Counted from the stretch's first letter, positions 15,986-25,872 are shown. The stretch: 37,754 nucleotides of DNA from Prevotellaceae bacterium (GCA_019420585.1 JAHZGX010000020.1:1-37754); one strand, 5' to 3'. Notes: generated from the sequence alone by a model not told the origin. Made by a program: numbers and translations.

Positions 15986-17224
15986 TCAGGCAAACATGCC
16001 CTGAACACGCTCGATGCCACGCGCCAGCGCATCCACCTCGGCACGCGTGTTGTAAAGGGCGAAACTGGCACGGCAGGTACCCTCAATGCCCAGACGATGC
16101 ATGAGCGGCTCGGCACAATGGTGCCCCGTGCGCACTGCTATGCCCAAGCGGTCAAGCAGCGTACCCATGTCAAGGTGGTGTATGTTACCTACCTGGAAGG
16201 AAACCACAGCATCGTGATGCTCTGCGTTGAGAGGGCCATAAATGTGCATACCCTCTATCTGCGACAGACGCTCCAAGGCATAACGGGTGAGGTCACGCTC
16301 ATGTGCCTCTATCTGCTCCATGCCCAAGGCATTCACATAGTCAATGGCACGTGCCAGACCGGTGGATGCCACATAGTCGGGCGTGCCGGCCTCAAACTTG
16401 TAAGGAAGATCATTGAAGGTTGTATGCTCAAAGGAGACATTCCTGATCATCTCGCCACCACCCATATAGGGGGGCATCCGGTCAAGCCACTTCTCCTTGC
16501 CATAAAGTACTCCAATGCCTGTAGGGCCGTAAATCTTGTGGCCGCTGAAGGCAAAGAAGTCGCAGTCCATCAAACTGACATCGAGAGGCATATGAGGTGT
16601 GCTCTGCGCACCATCCACCAGTACTGGCACATCATGAGCATGAGCCATGTGCACAATCTCGGCCACGGGATTCACCGTGCCCAAGACATTGCTGACATGC
16701 GTAATGCTGACAATGCGCGTGCGCTCGTTGAAGAGTCTTTCCAATTCATCAAGGCAGAGGTAGCCCTCATCGGTCATGGGGATGACACGGATGCGTATGC
16801 CTTGACGCTCTTGCAGCAACTGCCAGGGAACGATGTTGGAATGATGCTCCATCTGGCTTATGATGACCTCATCGCCCTCATGCATGAAAGCCTGTCCAAA
16901 ACAGGTTGCCACCAGGTTGATGCTCTCGGTGGTACCACGGGTAAACAGGATTTCCGAAGTGCTGCGTGCACCTATGAACCGGCGCACTGTCTCACGCGAC
17001 TGCTCATGAAGGTCTGTGGCCTGCTGTGAGAGGAAATGCACCCCCCTGTGGACATTGGCATTCACATTATAATACTCTTCCACCATGGATTCCACCACAG
17101 AGCGTGGCTTCTGGGTCGTGGCAGCATTGTCAAGATAGACAAGCGGATACTTGCCATACACCTTCCTGCCCAAAATGGGGAAGCCTTCGCGTATGCGATC
17201 TGTGTCGAACGTATTTACTTGCAT
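15986..17224 (-). CDS. sufS: SufS-type group II cysteine desulfurase
   Basis: 412 residues. A PLP enzyme that takes sulfur from L-cysteine for Fe-S cluster assembly. K230 in FAFSGHKIYGPTG is the PLP lysine. C370 in RTGHHCAEPLM is the persulfide cysteine, on the short loop typical of SufS rather than IscS. SQMEHHSN, THVSNVLGT and DGAQ are further PLP-site motifs. Its start overlaps the sufD stop by 10 bp, so translation is probably coupled. It is the last gene of the rimP-to-suf operon. No sufE or sufU lies next to it, so the sulfur-transfer partner must be encoded elsewhere. Confidence 0.97.
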   Translation of the reverse strand: MQVNTFDTDRIREGFPILGRKVYGKYPLVYLDNAATTQKPRSVVESMVEEYYNVNANVHRGVHFLSQQATDLHEQSRETVRRFIGARSTSEILFTRGTTESINLVATCFGQAFMHEGDEVIISQMEHHSNIVPWQLLQERQGIRIRVIPMTDEGYLCLDELERLFNERTRIVSITHVSNVLGTVNPVAEIVHMAHAHDVPVLVDGAQSTPHMPLDVSLMDCDFFAFSGHKIYGPTGIGVLYGKEKWLDRMPPYMGGGEMIRNVSFEHTTFNDLPYKFEAGTPDYVASTGLARAIDYVNALGMEQIEAHERDLTRYALERLSQIEGMHIYGPLNAEHHDAVVSFQVGNIHHLDMGTLLDRLGIAVRTGHHCAEPLMHRLGIEGTCRASFALYNTRAEVDALARGIERVQGMFA

Positions 17225-18435
17225 AACTTACATCCCTCACACTTTGACAATTCACCGCGCAGACGCTTGTCCACCTGCACTTGCAAACGATCACGCAACG
17301 TCTCCTGCGGTATGGCATCAATAACTTCGGTAATGAAAGCAGACTTGAGCAACAGGCGTGCCTCTGCCTCGGAAATGCCCCTCTGACGCATATAGAAGAG
17401 TGCGGCATCATCCATCTGCCCCACCGTGCTTCCGTGGCTGCACTGAACGTCATCGGCATATATCTCCAGCATAGGCTGGGTGTACATGCGGGCAGTGCGC
17501 GCCAAACAGAGGTTGGCATTGGTTTCACGGCTCACAGTCTTCTGCGCACCGGGTCTTACAAGAATCCTTCCGGCAAAAGCACCCACGGCATTGTCATCAA
17601 GCACGTACTTGTACAATTGCCTGCTGCTGCAGTTGCCCACGCAGTGGTCAATAAGCGTGTTATTATCCACATGCTGCATCTTGTCGGCAATGACACAGCC
17701 GTTGAGCGTCACCTCGGAACCCTCTCCCTGAAGAGAGACATCCACTCGGTTGCGCGTATGTCCATTGAAGAGAGTGAGGCCGGTATGGCTTACCCGGCTG
17801 TTCCTTCCCTGCCGTATGAAGAGGCTTGAATAGCGTGTGCAGAGCAGGTGAGTCTCCTCAATCTCATAGAGGTTAAGGCGGCTTCCGTCACCGGCCACCA
17901 CTTCTATGACCTGGTTGGTAAGGAAGTGGTGCTGGTCAAGCGCACGCTCGGTAATGAGCACATCGGCCTGCGCACCCTCATCCAGTACAATCAGCAGGCG
18001 GCGGTTGACCATTACGTGCTCGGCCTGTCCACTGAGCAGATGACTTATCTGTATGGGATGTTCCGTATGGATGCCCTTGGGCACATGAATGACAAGAGCG
18101 TCCACTGACAGCATGGTGTTCAGTGCCACCACAGGGTCAGAGGCATCTGCCACCTCGCCATAACGGGAGGCCACCTCGCCCGATGCCCGGGAAAGCGTGG
18201 TGCAGAAAGGCATGGGAGAAAACTGCAAGGGAGAAAGCCCTATACCGTAATCGGGCGAGAAGTCTGCCCTGACGTCCGTGTACCTGTAACGTTCCTCCTT
18301 GCGTGTGGGAAAGCCCTTGGCACAGAAAGTCTGGAATGCAGGCTGACGCAGAGCATTCATGACGGGACAACTGCGCTCGGCAATGGCGTTGGCCGTCTCC
18401 TTAAAGAAGTCTACATATTGCTTTTCGGCGTTCAC
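17215..18435 (-). CDS. sufD: SufD, Fe-S cluster scaffold complex subunit
   Basis: 406 residues. Part of the SufBC2D complex that builds Fe-S clusters in the cytoplasm. The middle holds the right-handed beta-helix repeats (HIGNC-type strands around HVDNNTLIDHCVGNCSSRQLYK), and the C-terminal LEIYADDVQCSHGSTVGQMDDAALFYMRQRG is the strongest signature of the SufB/SufD family. The C-terminal helices contact SufC. It overlaps sufC by 4 bp at its start and sufS by 10 bp at its end, and so is translationally coupled with both. Confidence 0.95.
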   Translation of the reverse strand: MNAEKQYVDFFKETANAIAERSCPVMNALRQPAFQTFCAKGFPTRKEERYRYTDVRADFSPDYGIGLSPLQFSPMPFCTTLSRASGEVASRYGEVADASDPVVALNTMLSVDALVIHVPKGIHTEHPIQISHLLSGQAEHVMVNRRLLIVLDEGAQADVLITERALDQHHFLTNQVIEVVAGDGSRLNLYEIEETHLLCTRYSSLFIRQGRNSRVSHTGLTLFNGHTRNRVDVSLQGEGSEVTLNGCVIADKMQHVDNNTLIDHCVGNCSSRQLYKYVLDDNAVGAFAGRILVRPGAQKTVSRETNANLCLARTARMYTQPMLEIYADDVQCSHGSTVGQMDDAALFYMRQRGISEAEARLLLKSAFITEVIDAIPQETLRDRLQVQVDKRLRGELSKCEGCKLCK

Positions 18436-19184
18436 ACTCCCACCTCCTCCTTTATCCAGTCAAAACCGCGGTTCTCTATCTCAAGTGCCAATTCCGGCCC
18501 TGCGGTCTTCACAATGCGCCCGCCAATAAGCACATGTACCACATCGGGCTTCAGATAATCCAGCAGACGCTGGTAATGAGTGATGACAATGGCACTGGAC
18601 TGTGGCGTACGCAACTTGTTGAACCCCTCTGCCACGATACGCAGAGCATCCACATCAAGTCCGGAATCCGTCTCGTCAAGAATGCTGAGTGAGGGTTCAA
18701 GCATGGCCATCTGGAATATCTCATTGCGCTTCTTCTCTCCTCCGGAGAAACCTTCATTCACGCTGCGACTGGTAAGTTTGCTGTCCAGTTCCACAATCTT
18801 ACGCTTCTCACGCATGAGTTTGAGAAAGTCTCCGGCCGAAAGAGGTTCCTCACCATGATACTTACGCTTGGCATTCAAGGCAGCACGCATGAAGTTGACC
18901 ATACTCACGCCCGGTATCTCCACAGGTTGCTGAAAACTGAGGAAGATACCCTCATGGGCACGTTCCTCGGGCTTCAGTTCAAGCAGGTTTTTGCCGTTGA
19001 ACAGGATGCTTCCGGCAGTAACCTCGTATGCGGGATGCCCCACAATGACATTGCTGAGCGTGCTCTTTCCCGCTCCGTTCAATCCCATGATGGCATGTAC
19101 CTCACCATCTCTGACCGTGAGATTTACACCCTTAAGTATTTCCTTGCCATTGATACTGGCATGCAAGTTCTCTATCTGTAACAT
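18432..19184 (-). CDS. sufC: SufC, ATPase of the Suf complex
   Basis: 250 residues, soluble ABC ATPase. Walker A is GLNGAGKST (about residues 34-42), a Q-loop lies in LSFQQPVEIPG, the signature is FSGGEKKR (a SufC trait in place of LSGGQ), Walker B is LSILDETDSGLD, and the switch His is in VITHYQRLL. It powers the SufBC2D scaffold and has no membrane partner. It starts 14 bp after sufB and overlaps sufD by 4 bp. Confidence 0.97.
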   Translation of the reverse strand: MLQIENLHASINGKEILKGVNLTVRDGEVHAIMGLNGAGKSTLSNVIVGHPAYEVTAGSILFNGKNLLELKPEERAHEGIFLSFQQPVEIPGVSMVNFMRAALNAKRKYHGEEPLSAGDFLKLMREKRKIVELDSKLTSRSVNEGFSGGEKKRNEIFQMAMLEPSLSILDETDSGLDVDALRIVAEGFNKLRTPQSSAIVITHYQRLLDYLKPDVVHVLIGGRIVKTAGPELALEIENRGFDWIKEEVGV

Positions 19185-19198
19185 AATCTGTCCTTTCC

Positions 19199-20644
19199 TT
19201 ATCCTACCGAACCTTCCAGCGACACGCCCAAAAGTTTTTGGGCCTCTACCGCAAACTCCATGGGAAGTTTCTTGATGACCTCCTTGGCATACCCGTTCAC
19301 TATCAGGCTTACCGCTTCCTCGGTATCTATGCCGCGCTGGTTACAGTAAAACAACTGATCTTCGGATATCTTACTTGTGGTGGCTTCGTGCTCCACCACT
19401 GCTGTGTCATTGTGCACATCCATATAGGGGAAAGTGTGCGCACCACATTTGTCCCCCAGCAGAAGCGAGTCACAACTGCTGTAGTTGCGGGCATTCTCGG
19501 CAGTACTTGCCACCTTGACCAGCCCACGGTAAGCATTCTGGCTGTGGCCTGCACTGATTCCCTTGCTGATGATGGTGCTCTTGGTGTTGCGCCCAATATG
19601 TATCATCTTGGTACCCGTATCAGCCTGCTGGTAGTTATTGGTCACGGCCACGCTGTAGAACTCAGCCTGCGAGTTTTCGCCCTGAAGCACGCAACTGGGA
19701 TATTTCCAGGTGATGGCACTGCCCGTCTCCACCTGTGTCCAGGAGAGACGACTGCGGGCGCCACGCAACTGGCCACGCTTGGTCACCAAATTCAGAACGC
19801 CTCCCTGTCCGTTGGCATCGCCCGGATACCAGTTCTGCACAGTGCTGTACTTGACTTCGGCATCCTGCATGACCACAATCTCCACAATGGCGGCATGCAA
19901 CTGGTTCTCGTCACGCATGGGAGCCGTACAGCCTTCAAGGTAACTGACATAGGCATTATCATCGCACACAATGAGCGTGCGCTCAAACTGCCCCGTGCCA
20001 CGAGCGTTGATACGGAAATAGGTACTCAATTCCATCGGGCAGCGTACCCCCTTGGGGATATATACAAAAGATCCATCGCTGAAAACAGCAGAATTAAGCG
20101 CCGCAAAGAAATTATCCTTATAAGAAACCACGGAACCCAAGTACTGACGTACCAGTTCGGGATGGTTCCTGACAGCCTCGCTGATGGAGCAGAAGATAAT
20201 GCCCCGCTCCTGCAACTTATCCCTGAAAGTGGTCTTCACGCTTACGGAATCCATTACGGCATCCACTGCCATGCCACTCAGAGCCATGCGCTCTTCAAGG
20301 GGAATGCCTAACTTGTCGAAGGTCTTCACCAGTTCGGGATCCATCTCCTTGGGAGTTTCTGCAGCCCCCTTACGCGTTGGGTCGGCATAATAAGAGATGT
20401 CCTGATAATCTATCACCGGCATTTCCAGATGCCCCCAAGTGGGCTCCTCAAGAGTCTGCCAGTAGCGGAATGACTTCAAGCGGAAGTCAAGCAGCCAGTC
20501 GGGTTCGCCCTTCTTCTCCGAGATAAGACGAACCACATCTTCTGACAAGCCCTTTTCTATAATGTCTGTCCGCACATCGGTGGTAAAGCCATAAGCATAC
20601 TTCTTGGCCGCCACTTGGCGTACGAAACTATTCTTATCCTCCAT
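19199..20644 (-). CDS. sufB: SufB, Fe-S cluster scaffold protein
   Basis: 481 residues. The main scaffold on which the Suf machinery assembles clusters. Strong family marks: RVNARGTGQFERTL-like region (RINARGTGQFERTLIV), YLEGCTAP, the beta-helix core with WKYPSCVLQGENSQAEFYSVA, NTKSTIISKGISAGHSQNAYRGLV, and the C-terminal HEATTSKISEDQLFYCNQRGI. Cysteines of the sulfur-accepting core are present. It is the first suf gene, 17 bp after cvpA, so the suf genes here belong to the translation operon rather than a separate unit; I see no promoter of their own in the short gaps. Confidence 0.98.
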   Translation of the reverse strand: MEDKNSFVRQVAAKKYAYGFTTDVRTDIIEKGLSEDVVRLISEKKGEPDWLLDFRLKSFRYWQTLEEPTWGHLEMPVIDYQDISYYADPTRKGAAETPKEMDPELVKTFDKLGIPLEERMALSGMAVDAVMDSVSVKTTFRDKLQERGIIFCSISEAVRNHPELVRQYLGSVVSYKDNFFAALNSAVFSDGSFVYIPKGVRCPMELSTYFRINARGTGQFERTLIVCDDNAYVSYLEGCTAPMRDENQLHAAIVEIVVMQDAEVKYSTVQNWYPGDANGQGGVLNLVTKRGQLRGARSRLSWTQVETGSAITWKYPSCVLQGENSQAEFYSVAVTNNYQQADTGTKMIHIGRNTKSTIISKGISAGHSQNAYRGLVKVASTAENARNYSSCDSLLLGDKCGAHTFPYMDVHNDTAVVEHEATTSKISEDQLFYCNQRGIDTEEAVSLIVNGYAKEVIKKLPMEFAVEAQKLLGVSLEGSVG

Positions 20645-20661
20645 CTAAAAACCTTTCTCCC

Positions 20662-21144
20662 TTATGATGCCTCACAATCGGAGGCCAATATCCTGTAGAC
20701 GTAGACAGGTATCTCACGCAGTGGAGAGCAGAGCCTTGAATCACGCAGGGTAGTATCACTGATTACGCCAATGGCCGAGAGTACCCAAACCAGCGCGCCA
20801 AGCACAAAGGCATACTTAAGAAAACCCATCACGGCTCCGCACATCCGATTGAATGTTCCAAGAATGCACAGCCTGTCAAGCACCGTTGACATCAACTCGC
20901 CCACAAGCCCCAACGCGATAGGAACTCCCAGCCAGATAAGTACAAAGCACGCTCCGTTCACCAGCGTGGGATGTTCCGACTCGGGAGCCAACGAGGCTCC
21001 AAGCACCGGACAAAACGCCTTAGCCAGCAGGAAACCGAGGACAATACCCACAAGGGACATCATTTGGCGTATCATGCCACGTGACCAACCTTTCAGCGTG
21101 CCCAGCAGCCATAATGCCACTATTATCCAGTCCACCGCAAGCAT
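20662..21144 (-). CDS. cvpA: CvpA-family membrane protein
   Basis: 160 residues with four hydrophobic helices (about 4-20, 25-45, 62-86 and 105-128). The N-terminal VDWIIVALWLLGTLKGWSRGMIRQ (an acidic residue then a G-x-x-RG-loop) is characteristic of CvpA (colicin V production family), an inner-membrane protein linked in various bacteria to envelope stress and cell-surface assembly. Its place between infB and sufB, with gaps of 26 and 17 bp, fits a conserved Bacteroidales gene order as I recall it. The molecular function is unknown. Confidence 0.9.
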   Translation of the reverse strand: MLAVDWIIVALWLLGTLKGWSRGMIRQMMSLVGIVLGFLLAKAFCPVLGASLAPESEHPTLVNGACFVLIWLGVPIALGLVGELMSTVLDRLCILGTFNRMCGAVMGFLKYAFVLGALVWVLSAIGVISDTTLRDSRLCSPLREIPVYVYRILASDCEAS

Positions 21145-21170
21145 ACGCGCTTCAGTCTTTTCGGCCGTGC

Positions 21171-24068
21171 TTACAACTTGGCCTTCACCTCTATCTCCTG
21201 GAACGTCTCAATAATGTCACCCTCACGCAGGTCATTGTAGTTGACCAACGAAAGACCGCACTCAAAGTTGGTGGTAACCTCCTTCACATCGTCCTTGAAA
21301 CGCTTGAGTGCATTGATGGCACCTGTAAACACCACAATGCCATCGCGTATGACGCGCGCCTTGTTGGAGCGGCTCACCTTACCCTCCATCACATACGCAC
21401 CTGCCACAGTGCCTACCTTGCTAATATGGTACACCTGACGCACCTCCACTTGGGCGGTCACCTCTTCCTTGATTTCGGGTGAGAGCATACCTTCCATGGC
21501 ATCCTTCACTTCCTCAATAGCATCATAGATCACGCTGTAAAGACGGATGTCAACCCCCAGTTGGTCGGCCAACTTGCGCGCGGCAGCAGAGGGACGTACC
21601 TGGAATCCCACGATAAAGCAGTTGTCGGCAGCGGCAGCCATGTTCACATCACTCTCGCTAATCTGACCCACGGCCTTGTATATGACGTTAACCTGTATCT
21701 TTTCCGTAGACAACTTAATCAAGGAGTCGCTCAATGCCTCAATGGAACCATCCACATCGCCCTTGACTATCAGATTCATCTCCTTGAAGTCACCCAGTGC
21801 GATACGACGGCCAAGTTCGTTCAGGTCAAAGCGTTTCATGGTACGCAAGCCCTGCTCGCGAGCCAGTTGCTCACGCTTTCCTGCTATCTCGCGAGCCTCC
21901 TGATCGGAGTCCATCACATGGAAGGTGTCACCTGCCTGCGGGGCTCCGTTGAGTCCGAGCACCGTAGCCGCCTGGGCAGGACCTATCTCCTTCACGCGCT
22001 GACCGCGCTCGTTGAGCATAGCCTTTACACGTCCGTAGTTGGTTCCGGCCAACATGATGTCACCCACATGCAGAGTTCCGTTGCTCACCAGCACGGTGGC
22101 CACATAACCACGTCCCTTGTCCAAACTGGACTCAATGATAGAACCGGTGGCCTTTCGGCTGGGATTAGCCTTCAAGTCAAGCATCTCCGCTTCCAGAAGC
22201 ACCTTCTCAAGAAGTTCCTTCACACCAATGCCCTTCTTGGCACTGATGTCCTGACTCTGGTACTTACCACCCCACTCTTCCACCAGGAAGTTCATGGCTG
22301 CCAGCCCCTCCTTGATCTTATCGGGATTGGCACTTGGCTTGTCCACCTTGTTGATGGCAAAGACAATGGGCACGTTAGCCGCCGTGGCATGCGCTATGGC
22401 CTCCTTGGTCTGCGGCATGATGTCGTCATCGGCAGCAATGATAATGATGGCTATATCGGTTACCTGCGCACCTCGGGCACGCATGGCCGTGAATGCCTCA
22501 TGGCCGGGAGTGTCCAAGAACGTCACATGACGACCGTCCTCAAGAGTCACATTGTAGGCTCCTATATGCTGTGTAATGCCTCCGGCTTCACCGGCAATGA
22601 CATTCGTCTGGCGGATATAGTCCAGCAACGAGGTCTTTCCATGATCCACATGTCCCATGACCGTCACGATGGGGGCACGGGGAACCAAGTCTTCCTCATC
22701 ATCCTCCACCTCGGTCACTGCCTCGCTCACCTCGGCACTCACATATTCTGTAGTAAATCCGAACTCCTCGGCAACCAGGTTGATGGTCTCGGCATCCATG
22801 CGCTGGTTGATGCTGACCATGATTCCGATGCTCATGCAAGTGGCGATAACCTGAGTCACAGGCACATTCATCATGGTGGCCAATTCATTGGCGGTCACAA
22901 ACTCAGTCAACTTGAGCACTTTGCTCTCTGCTGCCTGAGCCTCCATCTCGCTCTCCACACCCTGACGGATGGCGTCACGCTTCTCACGGCGATACTTGGC
23001 ACCCTTACCCACCTTGTTGCTCTTGCTGGTCAGGCGTGCCAGTGTCTCGCGTACCTGCTTTGCCACCTCCTCATCGCTCACTTCGGACTGCACGGGTGCC
23101 GGCTTGCGCAGATTCTTCTGCTTGTTCTTGTTCTTTCCACCTCCGTTTTGCTGGGCGGAAGCATTAGTGCGTCCATTCTTGCGCTGACCATTCTGGTCTT
23201 GCACCTGATTGGCTACGGCATTCACGTCCACACGCTCCTTGCCTACACGTACACGCTTCTTGCGGTCACCGCTGCCCGATGCATTCTGTGCGTTACCTCC
23301 CGCATGGTTGCGTTCGTCACGCTCACGACGCCTCTCCTCGCGGCTCTTCTTGCGCGGACGAGTGCTGGAGTTGATAGAAGACAGGTCTATTTTGCCAAGC
23401 ACCTTGGGAGCAGACAGAGTGGCCGTATTGAGCCGATAAGCACCGTTCACCTCCGTGCCCATGGCAGCAGCCTTATCCTCAGTGGAAACTGGCTGTTCGG
23501 TCGGCTTTGCAGCAACCTCCTTGGGCTCCTGAGAATTGTCTTTACGAGCAACCTCTCCCGTATCGGACACAGGAGCGGGAGTGCCCTTAGGCGACTCATT
23601 GAGAGGCTTCTCCACCTTGGGAGCCTCCGGCTTTGCCTTCACTGGTTCCGCCTCATGTGCGGGAACTGCCTGCGGCTTCTTCTCTTCGACTTTGGGCTGC
23701 GGCACAGGCTTGGACTGCGGCTCGGCCTTCTTCACTGGCATGCCGTTCTTATCCAGGTCTATATGACCCACCACCTTATAACTTGTCCTGGGTTTAGCGG
23801 AAGTGATATCCTCAGCCCGACGCTTCTGCCTGGAGGCTTCCTTACGCTCCTTGGACTTTTCCTGGCGATGCTGTATCAGCTGTGTAGCCTCGGAACGGAG
23901 CCCTTTGTCCGAACTGAACTCCTTCTGCAAAAGTTCATACTGCTGTTCCGATATCTTGCAGTTAGGGCTTGTCTCCACATCGTCATAGCCCTTCTTCTTC
24001 AAGAAGTCCACGGCGGTCTGCAGACCGATATTGAATTCCTTGGTTACTTTATTTAATCTAACACTCAT
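21171..24068 (-). CDS. infB: Translation initiation factor IF-2
   Basis: 965 residues. GTPase that brings initiator tRNA to the ribosome. The N-terminal ~60 residues form an IF2_N helical domain (MSVRLNKVTKEFNI...). A long, low-complexity Lys/Glu/Ala/Pro-rich linker runs to about residue 380. A second IF2_N-like domain lies at about 385-440. The G domain begins near residue 460 with P-loop GHVDHGKTSLLDYI, then DTPGHEAF (G3) and NKVDKP (G4). Domains II to IV follow, ending with a C2-type initiator-tRNA domain. Size and order are normal for Bacteroidota. It lies 51 bp after nusA and 26 bp before cvpA. Confidence 0.98.
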   Translation of the reverse strand: MSVRLNKVTKEFNIGLQTAVDFLKKKGYDDVETSPNCKISEQQYELLQKEFSSDKGLRSEATQLIQHRQEKSKERKEASRQKRRAEDITSAKPRTSYKVVGHIDLDKNGMPVKKAEPQSKPVPQPKVEEKKPQAVPAHEAEPVKAKPEAPKVEKPLNESPKGTPAPVSDTGEVARKDNSQEPKEVAAKPTEQPVSTEDKAAAMGTEVNGAYRLNTATLSAPKVLGKIDLSSINSSTRPRKKSREERRRERDERNHAGGNAQNASGSGDRKKRVRVGKERVDVNAVANQVQDQNGQRKNGRTNASAQQNGGGKNKNKQKNLRKPAPVQSEVSDEEVAKQVRETLARLTSKSNKVGKGAKYRREKRDAIRQGVESEMEAQAAESKVLKLTEFVTANELATMMNVPVTQVIATCMSIGIMVSINQRMDAETINLVAEEFGFTTEYVSAEVSEAVTEVEDDEEDLVPRAPIVTVMGHVDHGKTSLLDYIRQTNVIAGEAGGITQHIGAYNVTLEDGRHVTFLDTPGHEAFTAMRARGAQVTDIAIIIIAADDDIMPQTKEAIAHATAANVPIVFAINKVDKPSANPDKIKEGLAAMNFLVEEWGGKYQSQDISAKKGIGVKELLEKVLLEAEMLDLKANPSRKATGSIIESSLDKGRGYVATVLVSNGTLHVGDIMLAGTNYGRVKAMLNERGQRVKEIGPAQAATVLGLNGAPQAGDTFHVMDSDQEAREIAGKREQLAREQGLRTMKRFDLNELGRRIALGDFKEMNLIVKGDVDGSIEALSDSLIKLSTEKIQVNVIYKAVGQISESDVNMAAAADNCFIVGFQVRPSAAARKLADQLGVDIRLYSVIYDAIEEVKDAMEGMLSPEIKEEVTAQVEVRQVYHISKVGTVAGAYVMEGKVSRSNKARVIRDGIVVFTGAINALKRFKDDVKEVTTNFECGLSLVNYNDLREGDIIETFQEIEVKAKL

Positions 24069-24119
24069 TCTGTCTCCTTAATTCTTCTTTGCTTGCTTGT
24101 TCTCCCGTGCGCACTCTTT

Positions 24120-25373
24120 TCACTCAAATTCGGAGGCCAGGACTTTCAGAACCTCGTCCACGGTCTCCTCCTCCAGGTCGGCACGCTGAATAATCATCTC
24201 ACGGGGCGCACCGAGCACGTCACGCGCAGTGACAAACCCAATCTTCTTGAGTTCATCTATAATCCACGGCTCTATGTCGTCCTTGAACTCATCCAGGCTC
24301 ACGTCATCGTTGTCGGCGTTGTCCACCTCACGGAACACATCGATGACATACCCTGTGAGCATGCTTGCCAACTTGATGTTCATGCCGCCCTTACCAATAG
24401 CCAGCGACACTTGCTCCGGATCAAGATACACCTCTGCCTTGTGCTCCTCCTCATTGAGCACCACGCTGTTCACCGTGGCAGGCCCCAAGGCGCGCGTAAT
24501 CATCAACTGGGGATTGGCAGTCCAGCATACCACGTCGATATTCTCACCACGCAACTCACGCACGATTCCATGTACGCGGCTTCCCCTTACACCCACGCAG
24601 GCACCTACGGGGTCAATGCGGTCATCATAACTCTCCACGGCCACCTTGGCGCGCTCACCGGGAATGCGTGCCACCTTGTGAACCGTAATCAGACCATCCT
24701 GTATCTCGGGCACCTCTGCTTCCAGCATGCGCTGCAGGAAGGCAGGATCCGTACGGCTCAGGATAATGCGGGGAGTGCCATTGGAATTGTCCACTCGCGA
24801 GATGACGGCACGTGCCGTCTCGCCCTTACGAAAGAAGTCGCCAGGAATCTGCTCGGTACGCGGGAGCAACAGTTCATTGTTCTCATCGTCAATCAGCAGC
24901 GTCTCACGCTTCCAGGTCTGGTACACCTCTGCAGTCACCACCTCGCCTATGCGATCTTTGTACTGGTTATACAATGTATCATGCTCGAGTTCGAGGATAC
25001 GGCTGGCCAAAGTCTGGCGCAAAGTCAGTATGGCGCGGCGACCAAAGTCGGAGAACTTCACCAACTGGCTCACTTCCTCACCCACCTCATAGTCGGGCTC
25101 CACCGCACGCGCCTCTGTCAGCGAGATTTCCAGGTTGGGATCTTTCACCTCTCCATCGGGCACCACTGTACGGTTGCGGTAGATTTCGAAGTCCCCCTTG
25201 TCTGGGTTCACAATCACGTCATAGTTCTCGTCCGAACCATGTATTTTGGCAATCACGCTGCGGAAGCACTCCTCCAGCACGCTCACCAGTGTGGCTCTGT
25301 CGATGTTCTTAGTCTCCTTGAACTCCGCAAAAGAATCAATGAGATTCACTGTCTCAGAAGTCTTTGTTGCCAT
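24120..25373 (-). CDS. nusA: Transcription termination/antitermination factor NusA
   Basis: 417 residues. Binds RNA polymerase and RNA and controls pausing and termination. The N-terminal polymerase-binding domain is followed by an S1 domain (about 130-200, VVTAEVYQTWKRETLLIDDEN), then KH1 and KH2 (GACVGVRGSRVHGIVREL and LAIGKGGMNIKLASMLTG). The acidic C-terminus, about residues 345-417, looks like one helix-hairpin-helix unit rather than the paired AR repeats of E. coli NusA. It starts 7 bp after rimP. The rimP leader contains a terminator-like hairpin, a possible site for control by NusA. Confidence 0.97.
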   Translation of the reverse strand: MATKTSETVNLIDSFAEFKETKNIDRATLVSVLEECFRSVIAKIHGSDENYDVIVNPDKGDFEIYRNRTVVPDGEVKDPNLEISLTEARAVEPDYEVGEEVSQLVKFSDFGRRAILTLRQTLASRILELEHDTLYNQYKDRIGEVVTAEVYQTWKRETLLIDDENNELLLPRTEQIPGDFFRKGETARAVISRVDNSNGTPRIILSRTDPAFLQRMLEAEVPEIQDGLITVHKVARIPGERAKVAVESYDDRIDPVGACVGVRGSRVHGIVRELRGENIDVVCWTANPQLMITRALGPATVNSVVLNEEEHKAEVYLDPEQVSLAIGKGGMNIKLASMLTGYVIDVFREVDNADNDDVSLDEFKDDIEPWIIDELKKIGFVTARDVLGAPREMIIQRADLEEETVDEVLKVLASEFE

Positions 25374-25380
25374 TATGCTG

Positions 25381-25848
25381 TTATTTTATTTTTATCAAGT
25401 ATTTTGTATAGGCCACCTCATCGAAGTTAAAGTGCCTGGTCACCAGTTTGTTCACGGGGCGCTTGCGTCCTTCCTCCTTCACCTTCTCCATGGCCTCAAT
25501 GCTGAATCCGCTGTCATCCACGGCCGTCAGGCATCCCTTCCATTTGTGTCCGTCCATGGTTTGTGTCTCCACGTCATGCCCCACGTGTATCTCATATTGG
25601 CGCTTCACGCGGAACGGCTGCCCCAGTCCGGCACTTCCTACCTCCAGTTCATAGTCCTCCTCTTCGCGGCTGATTTTAGATTCGATGTGACGACTCAAAT
25701 CCGCACAATCTTCAATCCACACGCCTTCGGCATGGTCAATCTCCACGGAGATTCTGTCGTCTGCACTGATGTCCAAGTCTACCAGAAAGTAGTCCTTGCC
25801 CTCCAGCCATTCCTCCACGGCCTTCTGAACTGCTGCTTTGTTAATCAT
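25381..25848 (-). CDS. rimP: Ribosome maturation factor RimP
   Basis: 155 residues. Helps assemble the 30S subunit. Recognisable parts: the N-terminal alpha/beta domain with FLVDLDISADDRISVEIDH, the family stretch CADLSRHIESKI, YELEVGSAGLGQPFRVKRQYEIHVG (the usual E-V-S-S-P-G-x-x-R-P is here GSAGLGQPF, a Bacteroidota-type variant), and a small C-terminal SH3-like domain. It is the first gene of the rimP-nusA-infB-cvpA-suf operon, with a canonical promoter at 25923-25953 and a hairpin in the leader. Confidence 0.93.
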   Translation of the reverse strand: MINKAAVQKAVEEWLEGKDYFLVDLDISADDRISVEIDHAEGVWIEDCADLSRHIESKISREEEDYELEVGSAGLGQPFRVKRQYEIHVGHDVETQTMDGHKWKGCLTAVDDSGFSIEAMEKVKEEGRKRPVNKLVTRHFNFDEVAYTKYLIKIK

Positions 25849-25872
25849 GTATTCTCGTTATGTACTGTGTAT

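Noticed and set aside
19238..20311. 357-codon plus-strand frame opposite sufB, and similar frames opposite sufS, gpmI, nusA and the GH123-like gene
   Set aside because: All lie opposite well-supported conserved genes and lack family motifs.
21561..24056. 831-codon open frame on the plus strand opposite infB
   Set aside because: Antisense shadow of a clear IF-2 gene; His/Leu-rich translation without domains.
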